A stretch of DNA of 18,614 nt from JAWABC01 sp043810595 (GTDB lineage Archaea > Nanobdellota > Nanobdellia > SCGC-AAA011-G17 > VGLX01), in NCBI GenBank assembly GCA_043810595.1, contig JBDRNX010000006.1:1-18614 (forward strand). Reading direction: 5' to 3'. Position numbers and translations under genes: made by a program. Position 1 is the first letter of the stretch. The number at the start of each line of letters is the position of its first letter. Below, in pieces: positions 1 through 6,860 of the stretch. The notes beneath the pieces are model-generated. The model ran no database searches. It saw only the letters and a list, made by a program, of their open reading frames with translations, and was not told where the DNA came from.

Positions 1-2721
1 GATATTAGTGCCTATAGCAGACATTAGTGTTGTGATTTGCTCGCTCTTGAAAATCTTATCTATGCGAGCCTTCTCCACGTTGAGAATCTTACCCCTCAAC
101 GGAAGTATAGCCTGGAATTCACGAGAACGACCTTGCTTTGCTGAATTATGGACAAAAATACCAGAAGCTAAGGCAAAATTATGTGTACCTTTAACCTCTA
201 AATCATAGACATCTTCTTTCTTATTTAACTTTATAATTTTCTTTATTTTATGGTTATGGTTCTCTACAGCCTGTAACATTCTTGTAGAATCATCATTGAA
301 GAACCTTAAACAAAATGTTTTTTTACTTAGGATTGTCTTATCTTTATTTTTAACCCTAACCTCATCAAATTTATCTAAGGTTCCATAATCTTCAAGAATT
401 TTTTTCATTAATTTTATTGTTTTGTTATAATACGTTTTATTGTACGTTTCTTTTCTTCTTTTCCTAAATTCAGGGGTCCATTGTCCCTTAGTTTTTTGTG
501 ATCTCCAAATTATCAAATTATCATCATTCCACTGCTCTTTAGCTAGACTGGATAAATACCCTTTGTAATGTATATTATTCTTGAAGAATTCTTTTACTTT
601 TTCAGACGCCTTTTGTCTGTTTTCTATCTTTGACCAATATTTTCTCTGTTCTTTATTAAGCTTCTTATTAACTTTGTCTCTATAAACCTTATTAGAATTG
701 TAGAAATCTAAAAACTTTTTTATCATAAACTTTTTGTATTCTTCATTTTCCCACTGTCTTTTTGCTCTATCTGAGAGCATAGCTTTTATTTTAGGCTGTC
801 TCGCCCATTCGCTTATTTTTTTCCTATACTCTTGTTTCTTATGAGATTCAGCAGCCTTTTTTTTAATATCTTCTTTATGAAGTGTTTTATCAAGATGTTT
901 TGTATGAAGAATCAAATGATCTTCCTTGGGTAGTCTAATGATATTTGTGGGATTGTTGTTTAACTTATTAAAGTCTACATGGTGTTTTGCAGACCCATGT
1001 TCTTTTTGGTAAACTTTATTGTCTAAGTTGTATTTATCAGTCAGCAAGTGAGTAAAAACCCATGTTTTATTTGGGTCCCAAACCATTTCATAACCGCTAA
1101 TAGTAACCCTACCAGCAATCTTTGAAATCCTTCTATTAAGAGGCATTAAAGAATCTTGTTTTGTTAAATTTCCTGCTTCTTTGTATGTACCATCTGTTAA
1201 TTTAAACTTATGATCAGGGGTGCATATTATTTCTTCATCATTGTCCAAAACAACCTTAATTACATCGGCATTATTTTTTGTTAATCTAGGGTTCTCAATC
1301 TTAGCTATAGCTATACTACCATCTTGCTTAGTTGTATAACAAAAGTTTTCTTTTCCTTGATTATACGCCTTAACTAGTTCTTTAAATGACAAATTTCTAC
1401 CATCAACCAAGGCAACTTTAGTATCTCCGGAAAAACATCCTCCAGCAGAATCCCCTTCAACTATGAACAATTCAGACTTCGAAGGATCCCTCTCCTGACA
1501 GTCTGCAAGCTTACCTGGTAATGAGCCAGATTCAAGAACAGACTTCCTTCTCGTAAGCTCCCTTGCCTTCCTAGCAGCCTCCCTAGCCTTGGCAGAGGTA
1601 ATGGACTTCATAACAATAATCTTAGCAACAGCAGGATTCTCCTCGAAGAAAGTGGACAATGCCTGATAAGTCATAGAGTCAACAACACCCTTAATCTCCA
1701 AGTTACCCAGCTTAGTTTTTGTTTGACCCTCAAACTGAGGCTCAGGAACCTTGACAGAGATAACAGCAGTAAGACCCTCCTTAACATCAGAACCAGAAAG
1801 CTTCATATCTGTAAGCTTATTCTTCTTGATGTAATCGTTAACGATCCTTGTAAGGGCAGTAGAAAAACCTGTGTAATGAGTACCTTGCTCAACAGTGTTA
1901 ATATTATTACAGAAAGAGAAAACAGACTCAAGGTAGCCGTCGTTGTATTGTATGGCAACCTCCACGCCCAATTTCTTATCCTCCTTCTGAAGATAAATGA
2001 TTTTATCATGCAAAACCTTCTTATTCTTGTTAAGATATTTGACAAAAGAGATAAGACCCCCTTCATACTGATAAGTTTTCTCGACATTTGAGCGTTCGTC
2101 TTTGATTGAAATCTTAACACCCTTATTAAGGAAAGCAAGCTCCCTCAACCTAGTGGCAAGAAGATCAAAACTAAATTCTACAACAGAAAATATCTGATCA
2201 TCAGGAAAGAGACTTACCGAAGTGCCAGTTTCCTGGGTATCACCCGTAACCTTTAGCTCAGTAACCGGCTTACCCCCTTCATATCGCTGGAAATGCACCT
2301 TGCCATCACGCTTAACAGTAACTTCCAACCATTTTGACAGGGCGTTAGTTACTGAAATACCCACACCATGCAAACCGCCAGAAACCTTATACGTTTCCTT
2401 ATCGAACTTACCACCGGCATGCAATGTAGTCATAACAACCTCAACAGCAGGCTTCTTCTCATCCTGATGTATATCCACGGGAATGCCCCTACCGTTGTCA
2501 GAAACAGTGATAGAACCGTCATTATGAATCACAACAGAGATAAAGTTACAGAAGCCAGCCAAGGCCTCATCAATTGAGTTATCGATAGCTTCGTAAACTA
2601 TGTGGTGAAGACCTCTTGTACCAGTATCTCCTATGAACATTGAAGGTCTCTTACGTACTGCTTCAAGGTCTTTCAAAACTTGAATGTTCTCTGCCGAATA
2701 CTTCCTTTTTTCATCTGCCAT
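1..2721 (-). CDS. gyrB: DNA gyrase subunit B, 5' part, with in-frame intein (3' end outside window)
   Basis: ATP-hydrolysing subunit of the type II topoisomerase that introduces negative supercoils, acting with GyrA. The frame is open from the ATG at 2721 to the left edge (907 codons). Residues 28-110 show the GHKL ATPase: E44 and D47-N48 in YEAIDNSIDE, the ATP-lid motif SDNGRGIPVD near 74-83, and GGLHGVGISVTNA. The transducer domain follows (KEGLTAVISVKVP, QFEGQTKTKLGN), then the TOPRIM motif LFIVEGDSAGG ending at residue 428. An intein occupies 429-859, after which the host reading resumes as SAKQGRSREFQAILPLRGK. The VEQGTHYTGF motif marks it as GyrB rather than topo VI B. Gyrase in archaea is generally viewed as acquired from bacteria. 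A TATA-like box lies near 2801-2810 and no clear Shine-Dalgarno is seen. The rest of TOPRIM and probably gyrA lie to the left. Confidence 0.95.
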   Translation of the reverse strand, partial: MADEKRKYSAENIQVLKDLEAVRKRPSMFIGDTGTRGLHHIVYEAIDNSIDEALAGFCNFISVVIHNDGSITVSDNGRGIPVDIHQDEKKPAVEVVMTTLHAGGKFDKETYKVSGGLHGVGISVTNALSKWLEVTVKRDGKVHFQRYEGGKPVTELKVTGDTQETGTSVSLFPDDQIFSVVEFSFDLLATRLRELAFLNKGVKISIKDERSNVEKTYQYEGGLISFVKYLNKNKKVLHDKIIYLQKEDKKLGVEVAIQYNDGYLESVFSFCNNINTVEQGTHYTGFSTALTRIVNDYIKKNKLTDMKLSGSDVKEGLTAVISVKVPEPQFEGQTKTKLGNLEIKGVVDSMTYQALSTFFEENPAVAKIIVMKSITSAKAREAARKARELTRRKSVLESGSLPGKLADCQERDPSKSELFIVEGDSAGGCFSGDTKVALVDGRNLSFKELVKAYNQGKENFCYTTKQDGSIAIAKIENPRLTKNNADVIKVVLDNDEEIICTPDHKFKLTDGTYKEAGNLTKQDSLMPLNRRISKIAGRVTISGYEMVWDPNKTWVFTHLLTDKYNLDNKVYQKEHGSAKHHVDFNKLNNNPTNIIRLPKEDHLILHTKHLDKTLHKEDIKKKAAESHKKQEYRKKISEWARQPKIKAMLSDRAKRQWENEEYKKFMIKKFLDFYNSNKVYRDKVNKKLNKEQRKYWSKIENRQKASEKVKEFFKNNIHYKGYLSSLAKEQWNDDNLIIWRSQKTKGQWTPEFRKRRKETYNKTYYNKTIKLMKKILEDYGTLDKFDEVRVKNKDKTILSKKTFCLRFFNDDSTRMLQAVENHNHKIKKIIKLNKKEDVYDLEVKGTHNFALASGIFVHNSAKQGRSREFQAILPLRGKILNVEKARIDKIFKSEQITTLMSAIGTNI
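145..1437 (-). mobile_element. Intein in GyrB with HNH endonuclease and modular DNA-binding repeats
   Basis: A 431-residue protein-splicing element lies between EGDSAGG and SAKQGR of the TOPRIM motif. It begins with Cys1 in block A (CFSGDTKVALVDG), has block B (IICTPDHKFKLTDGTY, with the T-x-x-H pattern), and ends with block F/G (VYDLEVKGTHNFALASGIFVHN) followed by Ser+1, so splicing chemistry looks intact. The middle carries an HNH-type homing nuclease: paired His at precursor residues 580-581 (KHHVDFNKL) and NNNPTNIIRLPKEDH at 588-602. After it comes a Lys/Arg/aromatic-rich stretch (about 610-780) with recurring motifs such as AKRQWENEEY, KEQRKYWSKIENR and AKEQWNDDN. These resemble the NUMOD3-like helical DNA-binding modules that often accompany such nucleases. 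The element is T-rich on the plus strand, unlike the flanking host DNA. Confidence 0.93.
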
Positions 2722-2799
2722 TTTTTGAGTCCTGTGACTAACTTGCTTGTCTTTTTCTAGGTAAATTTCGCCCCAGAATCAAGTAAAAAATGGCGGGGG

Positions 2800-2816
2800 T
2801 ATTTAAAAATCTTTGT
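2800..2816 (-). promoter_or_regulatory. Probable TATA box for gyrB
   Basis: On the minus strand this reads a TATA-like ATTTTTAAATA core preceded by CAAAG. It would start transcription around 2779, giving a leader of roughly 55-60 nt before the gyrB ATG at 2721. A second AT-rich box, CTATATAAACC on the minus strand near 2886-2896, is stronger in sequence but lies just upstream of the T-runs at 2862-2879. Confidence 0.5.
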
Positions 2817-2861
2817 ATGGCCAAAATGCCCAAATTTCGTCACTACAGGCTCTGGGAAGGC

Positions 2862-2879
2862 AAAAAAAGTAAAAAAAAG
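2862..2879 (-). terminator. Poly-T terminator after elp3
   Basis: Minus-strand reading gives T8-C-run-like sequence: eight T, AC, then seven T, about 20-40 nt past the elp3 stop. Runs of T without a hairpin are the usual archaeal terminator, and this one separates elp3 from gyrB, which has its own TATA-like box further on. Confidence 0.6.
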
Positions 2880-2901
2880 AGAAAGGTTTATATAGTGGAA
2901 G

Positions 2902-4599
2902 TTAAGGTTTTTTGCCCACTTTCTTGACCATGTAAGGACCCTCAAGCTTGTAGCCAAGAGCCCTGTAATAAGCCCTAACACCAACTCCTGAAATTATAAC
3001 TAATTTTTCATAACCGTGATCCTTTGCAATGGACTCACCCCTAGCAAGAAGCAGGGCACCAAAGCCCTTATGCTGCATCTGACCTTCCCCAGGAGATTTA
3101 CCAATCTGGACTAGAGGAGAATAAACATGAAGCTCCCTGATAAGTGCTGACTTCTTTGTGATTTCTTTTCTCAAATTCTTTGAAGGAAAACGAAGCCTGC
3201 AAAAACCAACAAGGACATCGTTCTTAACATCCTCGACGGAAATGAAAAACTCCCTGCCTTTTGAAGCGTCGTAAGGACGAACCATAACCTCAACCTTGTT
3301 AACATTCTTAGCCCTGCCAACCTCCCTACAGCGAATACACCTGCACCTAAGCTTATGCTCTCTCATATACTTATCAATGTACTGCCTCAGGTTAGTTTTA
3401 TCAACACCAGCGACCGTCATCTTCGTAGGAATATCACGCTGAACACGCATAATACGGACGTAAGGAGGCACTTCAGACTTGAACTTGGCAATAATCTCGA
3501 CGGCATCCTTAGTGGCTAAGGGATTGTACTTACCTTGCTTGTAAGATTCATAAAGCTTAGTGCCTTGCAAAACCATGCAGGGGTAGAGCTTGAGCATGTC
3601 AGGCCTGAAATCAGGATTTGAAAACAATCCACGCAAAGAGGCTAGGTCTTTTTCAGGGTTTGAATCCGGCAAGCCGAGCATCATGTGGGCATTAACCTTA
3701 AAGCCCAAGTCCTTAAGAATCTGCATAGACTTGATTGAATCATTTATAGAATGGCCCCTCTCCATCTTCTTCAAAACATCGTCGTAGGTTGACTGAATGC
3801 CAAGCTCGACTCTTGTGCAGCCAAGCTTAAGCATATCATTGGCATGCTTCAACATGGCATAATCAGGCCTCGACTCGATTGTTAAACCAACACACCTTAT
3901 CAATGAAGACTCGTTTGTTTTTTGCTCTTTCAACAAAGAAGACCTGCCTTTCAACTTGAGAACCTTTTCCTGAATTCTTGCAATCCTCTCCTTATTGTTA
4001 ATATCCTCCGTCGGAAGTTCAAAAAATTCCTTGAACTTGGCAAAATCAAGAACACATTTCTTAAAGAAAAATCTGGAAAAATCATTCAAAGCCTTAAAGG
4101 AATACATGACGAATTCTTCCTGATACCTCTTCTGGAATGAGGGAAAGGTGCCACCCATAACAATCAACTCAACTTTGTCAGGCATGTGATCAAGCAAAAC
4201 ATACTGCTCTAGACGATTAAAAATCTGTAAGTAGGGATCATAAAAGTTCCTGATACCTCTCATAGTTGCGGGCTCTCTGCCAGTATAACTTTGGGGGACA
4301 TCACCGAAAAAAGAAGAGGGACCACCGGGACAAGGGATGCACTTACCATGAGGACACTTAATAGGCTTGGTCATAACAGCAACGACAGCAACGCCTGAAA
4401 TGATGCGGGAGGGTTTGGAAATAAGATGCTTAAGCTTAGGCAACTGTTCAGGAGAAGCGTGCAACAAGATTTGGGTTATTGAAGGAAAAATCTTGGGGTG
4501 ATGCTTGCGAGCAAGCTTCCTACGAAGCTTAAGTGTTAGTTCTAGAGAAAGATTCTTATCAATAACTTCCCTGATAAGTTCCTGATAAAAACCTTCCAT
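2902..4599 (-). CDS. elp3: Elp3-type radical SAM / acetyltransferase for tRNA wobble uridine
   Basis: Archaeal Elp3 acts alone to install the carboxymethyl group at C5 of wobble U34 in tRNA, using S-adenosylmethionine and acetyl-CoA. The Elp3 radical SAM cluster motif is visible as CPHGKCIPCPGG (Cys 82, 87 and 90 of the 565-residue product), followed by QSYTGREPATMRG and the barrel motifs VGLTIESRPDY, VELGIQSTYDDVL and VNAHMMLGLPDS. A Cys-rich RCRCIRCREVGR region links to a C-terminal GNAT domain (HKGFGALLLARGESIAKDHG, YYRALGYKLEGPYMVKK). The frame can extend to a GTG at 4653 (583 aa). The ATG at 4599 is preferred because the best TATA box (4660-4670) would place the transcript start downstream of 4653. 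tRNA-Lys(TTT), encoded in this window, is a plausible class of substrate. Confidence 0.95.
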   Translation of the reverse strand: MEGFYQELIREVIDKNLSLELTLKLRRKLARKHHPKIFPSITQILLHASPEQLPKLKHLISKPSRIISGVAVVAVMTKPIKCPHGKCIPCPGGPSSFFGDVPQSYTGREPATMRGIRNFYDPYLQIFNRLEQYVLLDHMPDKVELIVMGGTFPSFQKRYQEEFVMYSFKALNDFSRFFFKKCVLDFAKFKEFFELPTEDINNKERIARIQEKVLKLKGRSSLLKEQKTNESSLIRCVGLTIESRPDYAMLKHANDMLKLGCTRVELGIQSTYDDVLKKMERGHSINDSIKSMQILKDLGFKVNAHMMLGLPDSNPEKDLASLRGLFSNPDFRPDMLKLYPCMVLQGTKLYESYKQGKYNPLATKDAVEIIAKFKSEVPPYVRIMRVQRDIPTKMTVAGVDKTNLRQYIDKYMREHKLRCRCIRCREVGRAKNVNKVEVMVRPYDASKGREFFISVEDVKNDVLVGFCRLRFPSKNLRKEITKKSALIRELHVYSPLVQIGKSPGEGQMQHKGFGALLLARGESIAKDHGYEKLVIISGVGVRAYYRALGYKLEGPYMVKKVGKKP

Positions 4600-4658
4600 G
4601 ACTTTCAGCACATAGTTAGTATTTTTAAGACTTACTATTGTAATATAATGCACAAAAA

Positions 4659-4670
4659 CTTTTAAATATC
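4659..4670. promoter_or_regulatory. Divergent TATA box between elp3 and the RDD-sppA pair
   Basis: CTTTTAAATATC reads as a TATA-like element on both strands. On the plus strand it lies about 25 nt before GTG 4688/ATG 4691, which fits a leaderless transcript. On the minus strand it predicts a start near 4637, upstream of the elp3 ATG at 4599. One shared box may serve both directions. A weaker minus-strand box (CATTATATTA, 4641-4650) is an alternative for elp3. Confidence 0.55.
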
Positions 4671-4690
4671 CACTGACAATAACAAAAGTG

Positions 4691-5176
4691 ATGAAATTGA
4701 GGATGAACGAGGTGAACGCTAGCTTCTGGAAAAGAGTTATAGCCTACATCATTGATGCGATAATAATAAACATAATCATAATATGGCCCTTCCAAAAAGT
4801 AATAGTAAGGTTAAGTGTGGACTTTCAAAGCAACAACATAATGCAAGTGTACAACTACATAAGCAGCAACCAAGAGGCAATAAGGGCAACTTTGCCGGAA
4901 ATGGCAATACTATTTGTAATAGTATCCCTATTAACGATAGCATACTGGGCAATACTAGAATACAAACTAAGACAGAGCATAGGAAAAATGATTCTAAACA
5001 TTTACGTAAAGTCAGACGAAAAAACGCTAACACTAAGCCAGTGTATAATAAGGAACATAAGCAAGATATCAGGAATACTTCTATTAATAGACTGCATAGG
5101 AATAATCGGGAACAGACAGAGGTTCTTGGAAAGAATTAGCAAGACAAGAGTTATAGAAAAGAGGTTCACCATATGA
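4691..5176 (+). CDS. RDD-family membrane protein
   Basis: A 161-residue integral membrane protein of the RDD family; its function is not known from sequence, though some RDD members transport ions or osmolytes. The family pattern is present: ASFWKRVIAYIIDAIIINIIIIWPF opens with the Arg/Asp signature and first helix, a second hydrophobic segment follows (MAILFVIVSLLTIAYWAILEY), then the RQSIGKMILNIYV motif, and a third segment (ISGILLLIDCIGII) before NRQRFLERISKTRVI. GTG 4688 and ATG 4703 are possible alternative starts. ATG 4691 is chosen because it lies where transcription should begin and no upstream Shine-Dalgarno is present. The stop overlaps the sppA start as ATGA, so the two are probably translated together, which suggests a membrane-linked partnership. 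Confidence 0.85.
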   Translation: MKLRMNEVNASFWKRVIAYIIDAIIINIIIIWPFQKVIVRLSVDFQSNNIMQVYNYISSNQEAIRATLPEMAILFVIVSLLTIAYWAILEYKLRQSIGKMILNIYVKSDEKTLTLSQCIIRNISKISGILLLIDCIGIIGNRQRFLERISKTRVIEKRFTI

Positions 5177-6096
5177 ACGAAGCAAGGAGAAAGATAGGAA
5201 TAGCATTACTCGTAATAGTCATACTCTGGCTTGTAAGCTTCTCACTATCAAACTTACTCAAATTCGAGGAAACATCGGTAAGCAACAAAATAGCAATAAT
5301 ACCCATAACAGGTTTCCTAGCAGGAGAAGAAACCGAATCACTACTAGGAGAAACAGGGGCATCGTCAAGGACAATAGCAAGCTTCATAGAACAAGCAGAC
5401 AAAGATCCTAGCGTAAATGGAATAATACTTGAAATAAACTCAGGAGGCGGCACAGTACTTGCAGGGAAGGAGATTGCAGAAGCCGTGAAGAAAACACAAA
5501 AACCAACAGTAGCGCTGATAAGAGAAGTCGGCGCTTCAGGAGCATACTGGGTTGCGTCAGCAGCAGACAAAATAGTAGCAGACGAGATGTCAATAACAGG
5601 AAGCATAGGAGTAACAAGCTCATACCTGGAATTCTCAGGACTCATGGAAAAATACGGAGTAGGATACGAGGAACTGAAATCAGGACAATACAAAGAAGCA
5701 GGAAGCCCGTTCAGGGAACTAACCCCTGAAGAAAGAAAAATGCTGCAAGAAAAGATAGACAAAATACAAGCCTACTTCCTAAAAGAAATAAAGGAAAACA
5801 GAAACCTCAGCGAAGAAACCATGAAAGAGGTTGGGAAAGCAGGGATTTACCTGGGCATGGAAGCTTACGAAATAAACCTAGTTGACTACCTAGGTGACAG
5901 AGAAGTGGCAATAAAGATAACAAAGGAACTGGCAGGAATAAAAGAAGCAAAACTCGTACGCTATGAGGAAAGAAAAGGACTCATAGACCTGATAGGAAGG
6001 CTATCAGCAGAGTCTTATTACAACATAGGACGGGGAATAGGAGCAGGAATAATAGACAGAAGCAAGACAGAAAATACACTAGAAATAATATCATGA
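5173..6096 (+). CDS. sppA: Signal peptide peptidase SppA (S49 serine protease)
   Basis: Membrane-anchored protease that degrades signal peptides left in the membrane after secretion. The 307-residue protein starts with one transmembrane helix (about residues 8-28), leaving the protease domain outside. S49 motifs are clear: ILEINSGGG (86-93), the nucleophile Ser122 in REVGASGAYWVAS, SITGSIGVTSSYLE, and the catalytic Lys174 in SGQYKEAGSPFRELTPEER. The length and single protease domain match archaeal and short bacterial SppA rather than the double-length E. coli form. ATG 5173 overlaps the RDD gene stop and is preceded by AGAGGT with suitable spacing. An 11-bp hairpin begins 8 nt after the stop. 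Confidence 0.93.
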   Translation: MNEARRKIGIALLVIVILWLVSFSLSNLLKFEETSVSNKIAIIPITGFLAGEETESLLGETGASSRTIASFIEQADKDPSVNGIILEINSGGGTVLAGKEIAEAVKKTQKPTVALIREVGASGAYWVASAADKIVADEMSITGSIGVTSSYLEFSGLMEKYGVGYEELKSGQYKEAGSPFRELTPEERKMLQEKIDKIQAYFLKEIKENRNLSEETMKEVGKAGIYLGMEAYEINLVDYLGDREVAIKITKELAGIKEAKLVRYEERKGLIDLIGRLSAESYYNIGRGIGAGIIDRSKTENTLEIIS

Positions 6097-6104
6097 TAAA
6101 AAAA

Positions 6105-6138
6105 CCCTGGGAAGACACCCTAAGGCATCTTCCTGGGG
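6105..6138. terminator. Strong hairpin after sppA, A-runs on both sides
   Basis: The arms at 6105-6115 (CCCTGGGAAGA) and 6128-6138 (TCTTCCTGGGG) pair over 11 bp, including two G-T wobbles, around a 12-nt loop. On the plus strand it is flanked by A-runs, not T-runs, so it would protect or end the sppA mRNA without a classic U-tail. On the minus strand the same hairpin is followed by a run of T, the form of an intrinsic terminator, but no minus-strand gene is seen before it. Confidence 0.5.
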
Positions 6139-6171
6139 AAAAAAGAGGTGATGCTTTTAGGAATATATAAC

Positions 6172-6183
6172 TAATATATAAAC
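6172..6183 (+). promoter_or_regulatory. TATA box for the Sua5-family gene
   Basis: TAATATATAAAC is followed about 25 nt later by a likely transcript start near 6205, giving a leader of about 40 nt. The leader ends with the Shine-Dalgarno-like AGAGGGGGT before ATG 6246. A second box (GAATATATAA, 6161-6170) lies just upstream. Confidence 0.6.
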
Positions 6184-6245
6184 CTTTCGGTATGTGCCTA
6201 TTTTGAAGTGGTTACAAGGTAATGTTCAGGAAGAGGGGGTAAAAA

Positions 6246-6809
6246 ATGACCAAAATAATAAAAATGAACGAACTCAAAGAGAGAGAACTAATAAAAGAGA
6301 TAAAAGAAGGAAAAATAATAATATACCCAACAGACACGATATACGGAATAGGCTGCGACGCAAAAAACAGCCATGCTGTGCAGAAAATAAGGGAGATAAA
6401 AAACAGGACAGAAAAGCCATTCTCGATAATAGCCCCATCAAGGCAGTGGATATATGACCACTTTGAGGTCCCCAACAAAAACTACATAGAAAAACTACCC
6501 GGACCTTACACATTCATACTAAAAACCAAAATGGAAGGGATAGTATCAAGGCATGCCACCAACGGAACCACAATAGGTGTCAGGATCCCAGACCACAAAA
6601 TAACAACGATGATACAGAAAGCACAGACACCTTTCATAAGCACCAGTGTCAATCTGGCTGGGGAGGAAGCGGTAAATGACATAAGGAAGATACCAAAAAG
6701 AATCCTCAAATTTGTAGACCTGGTAGTAGATGACGGAACCCTGAGCAACCAGCCGTCAGTGCTGATAGACATGACAACAGAATTGCCGAGAATAATAAAG
6801 AGGATATAA
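6246..6809 (+). CDS. L-threonylcarbamoyladenylate synthase (Sua5/YrdC family)
   Basis: Makes threonylcarbamoyl-AMP from threonine, bicarbonate and ATP, the first step of t6A formation at position 37 of ANN-decoding tRNAs. The 187-residue protein is a single YrdC domain: IIIYPTDTIYGIGCDA (24-39), KIREIKNRTEKPFSII (47-62), LPGPYTFIL (84-92), TTIGVRIPDH (108-117) and TPFISTSVNLAGE (128-140). It ends with the substrate-pocket segment around QPSVLIDM. It lacks the extra C-terminal Sua5 domain, so it resembles the short TsaC/YrdC form. The strong AGGGGG ribosome site before ATG 6246 decides the start over the later ATG at 6264. tRNA-Lys(TTT) in this window is a canonical t6A substrate. Confidence 0.92.
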   Translation: MTKIIKMNELKERELIKEIKEGKIIIYPTDTIYGIGCDAKNSHAVQKIREIKNRTEKPFSIIAPSRQWIYDHFEVPNKNYIEKLPGPYTFILKTKMEGIVSRHATNGTTIGVRIPDHKITTMIQKAQTPFISTSVNLAGEEAVNDIRKIPKRILKFVDLVVDDGTLSNQPSVLIDMTTELPRIIKRI

Positions 6810-6814
6810 CAACA

Positions 6815-6827
6815 ATATTTAAATATA
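6815..6827 (+). promoter_or_regulatory. TATA box and ribosome site for the exported protein gene
   Basis: ATATTTAAATATA sits about 25 nt before a predicted start near 6846. This leaves a short leader containing GAGGTGG (6850-6856), a good Shine-Dalgarno for ATG 6861. Confidence 0.6.
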
Positions 6828-6860
6828 AGTAAGCATTTATAAACAACAAGAGGTGGCCCA

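Noticed and set aside
1..1440. A separate nuclease gene next to gyrB
   Set aside because: The frame is continuous with GyrB on both sides and carries intein splice-junction motifs, so it is an intein.
1723..2577. Plus-strand open frames inside the gyrB extein
   Set aside because: They are read against a fully conserved GyrB frame on the other strand and resemble no protein.
6151..6174. Seven-codon ORF after GAGGTG before the Sua5 gene
   Set aside because: The GAGGTG touches the ATG with no spacing and the frame is too short to support; it also overlaps the TATA boxes.
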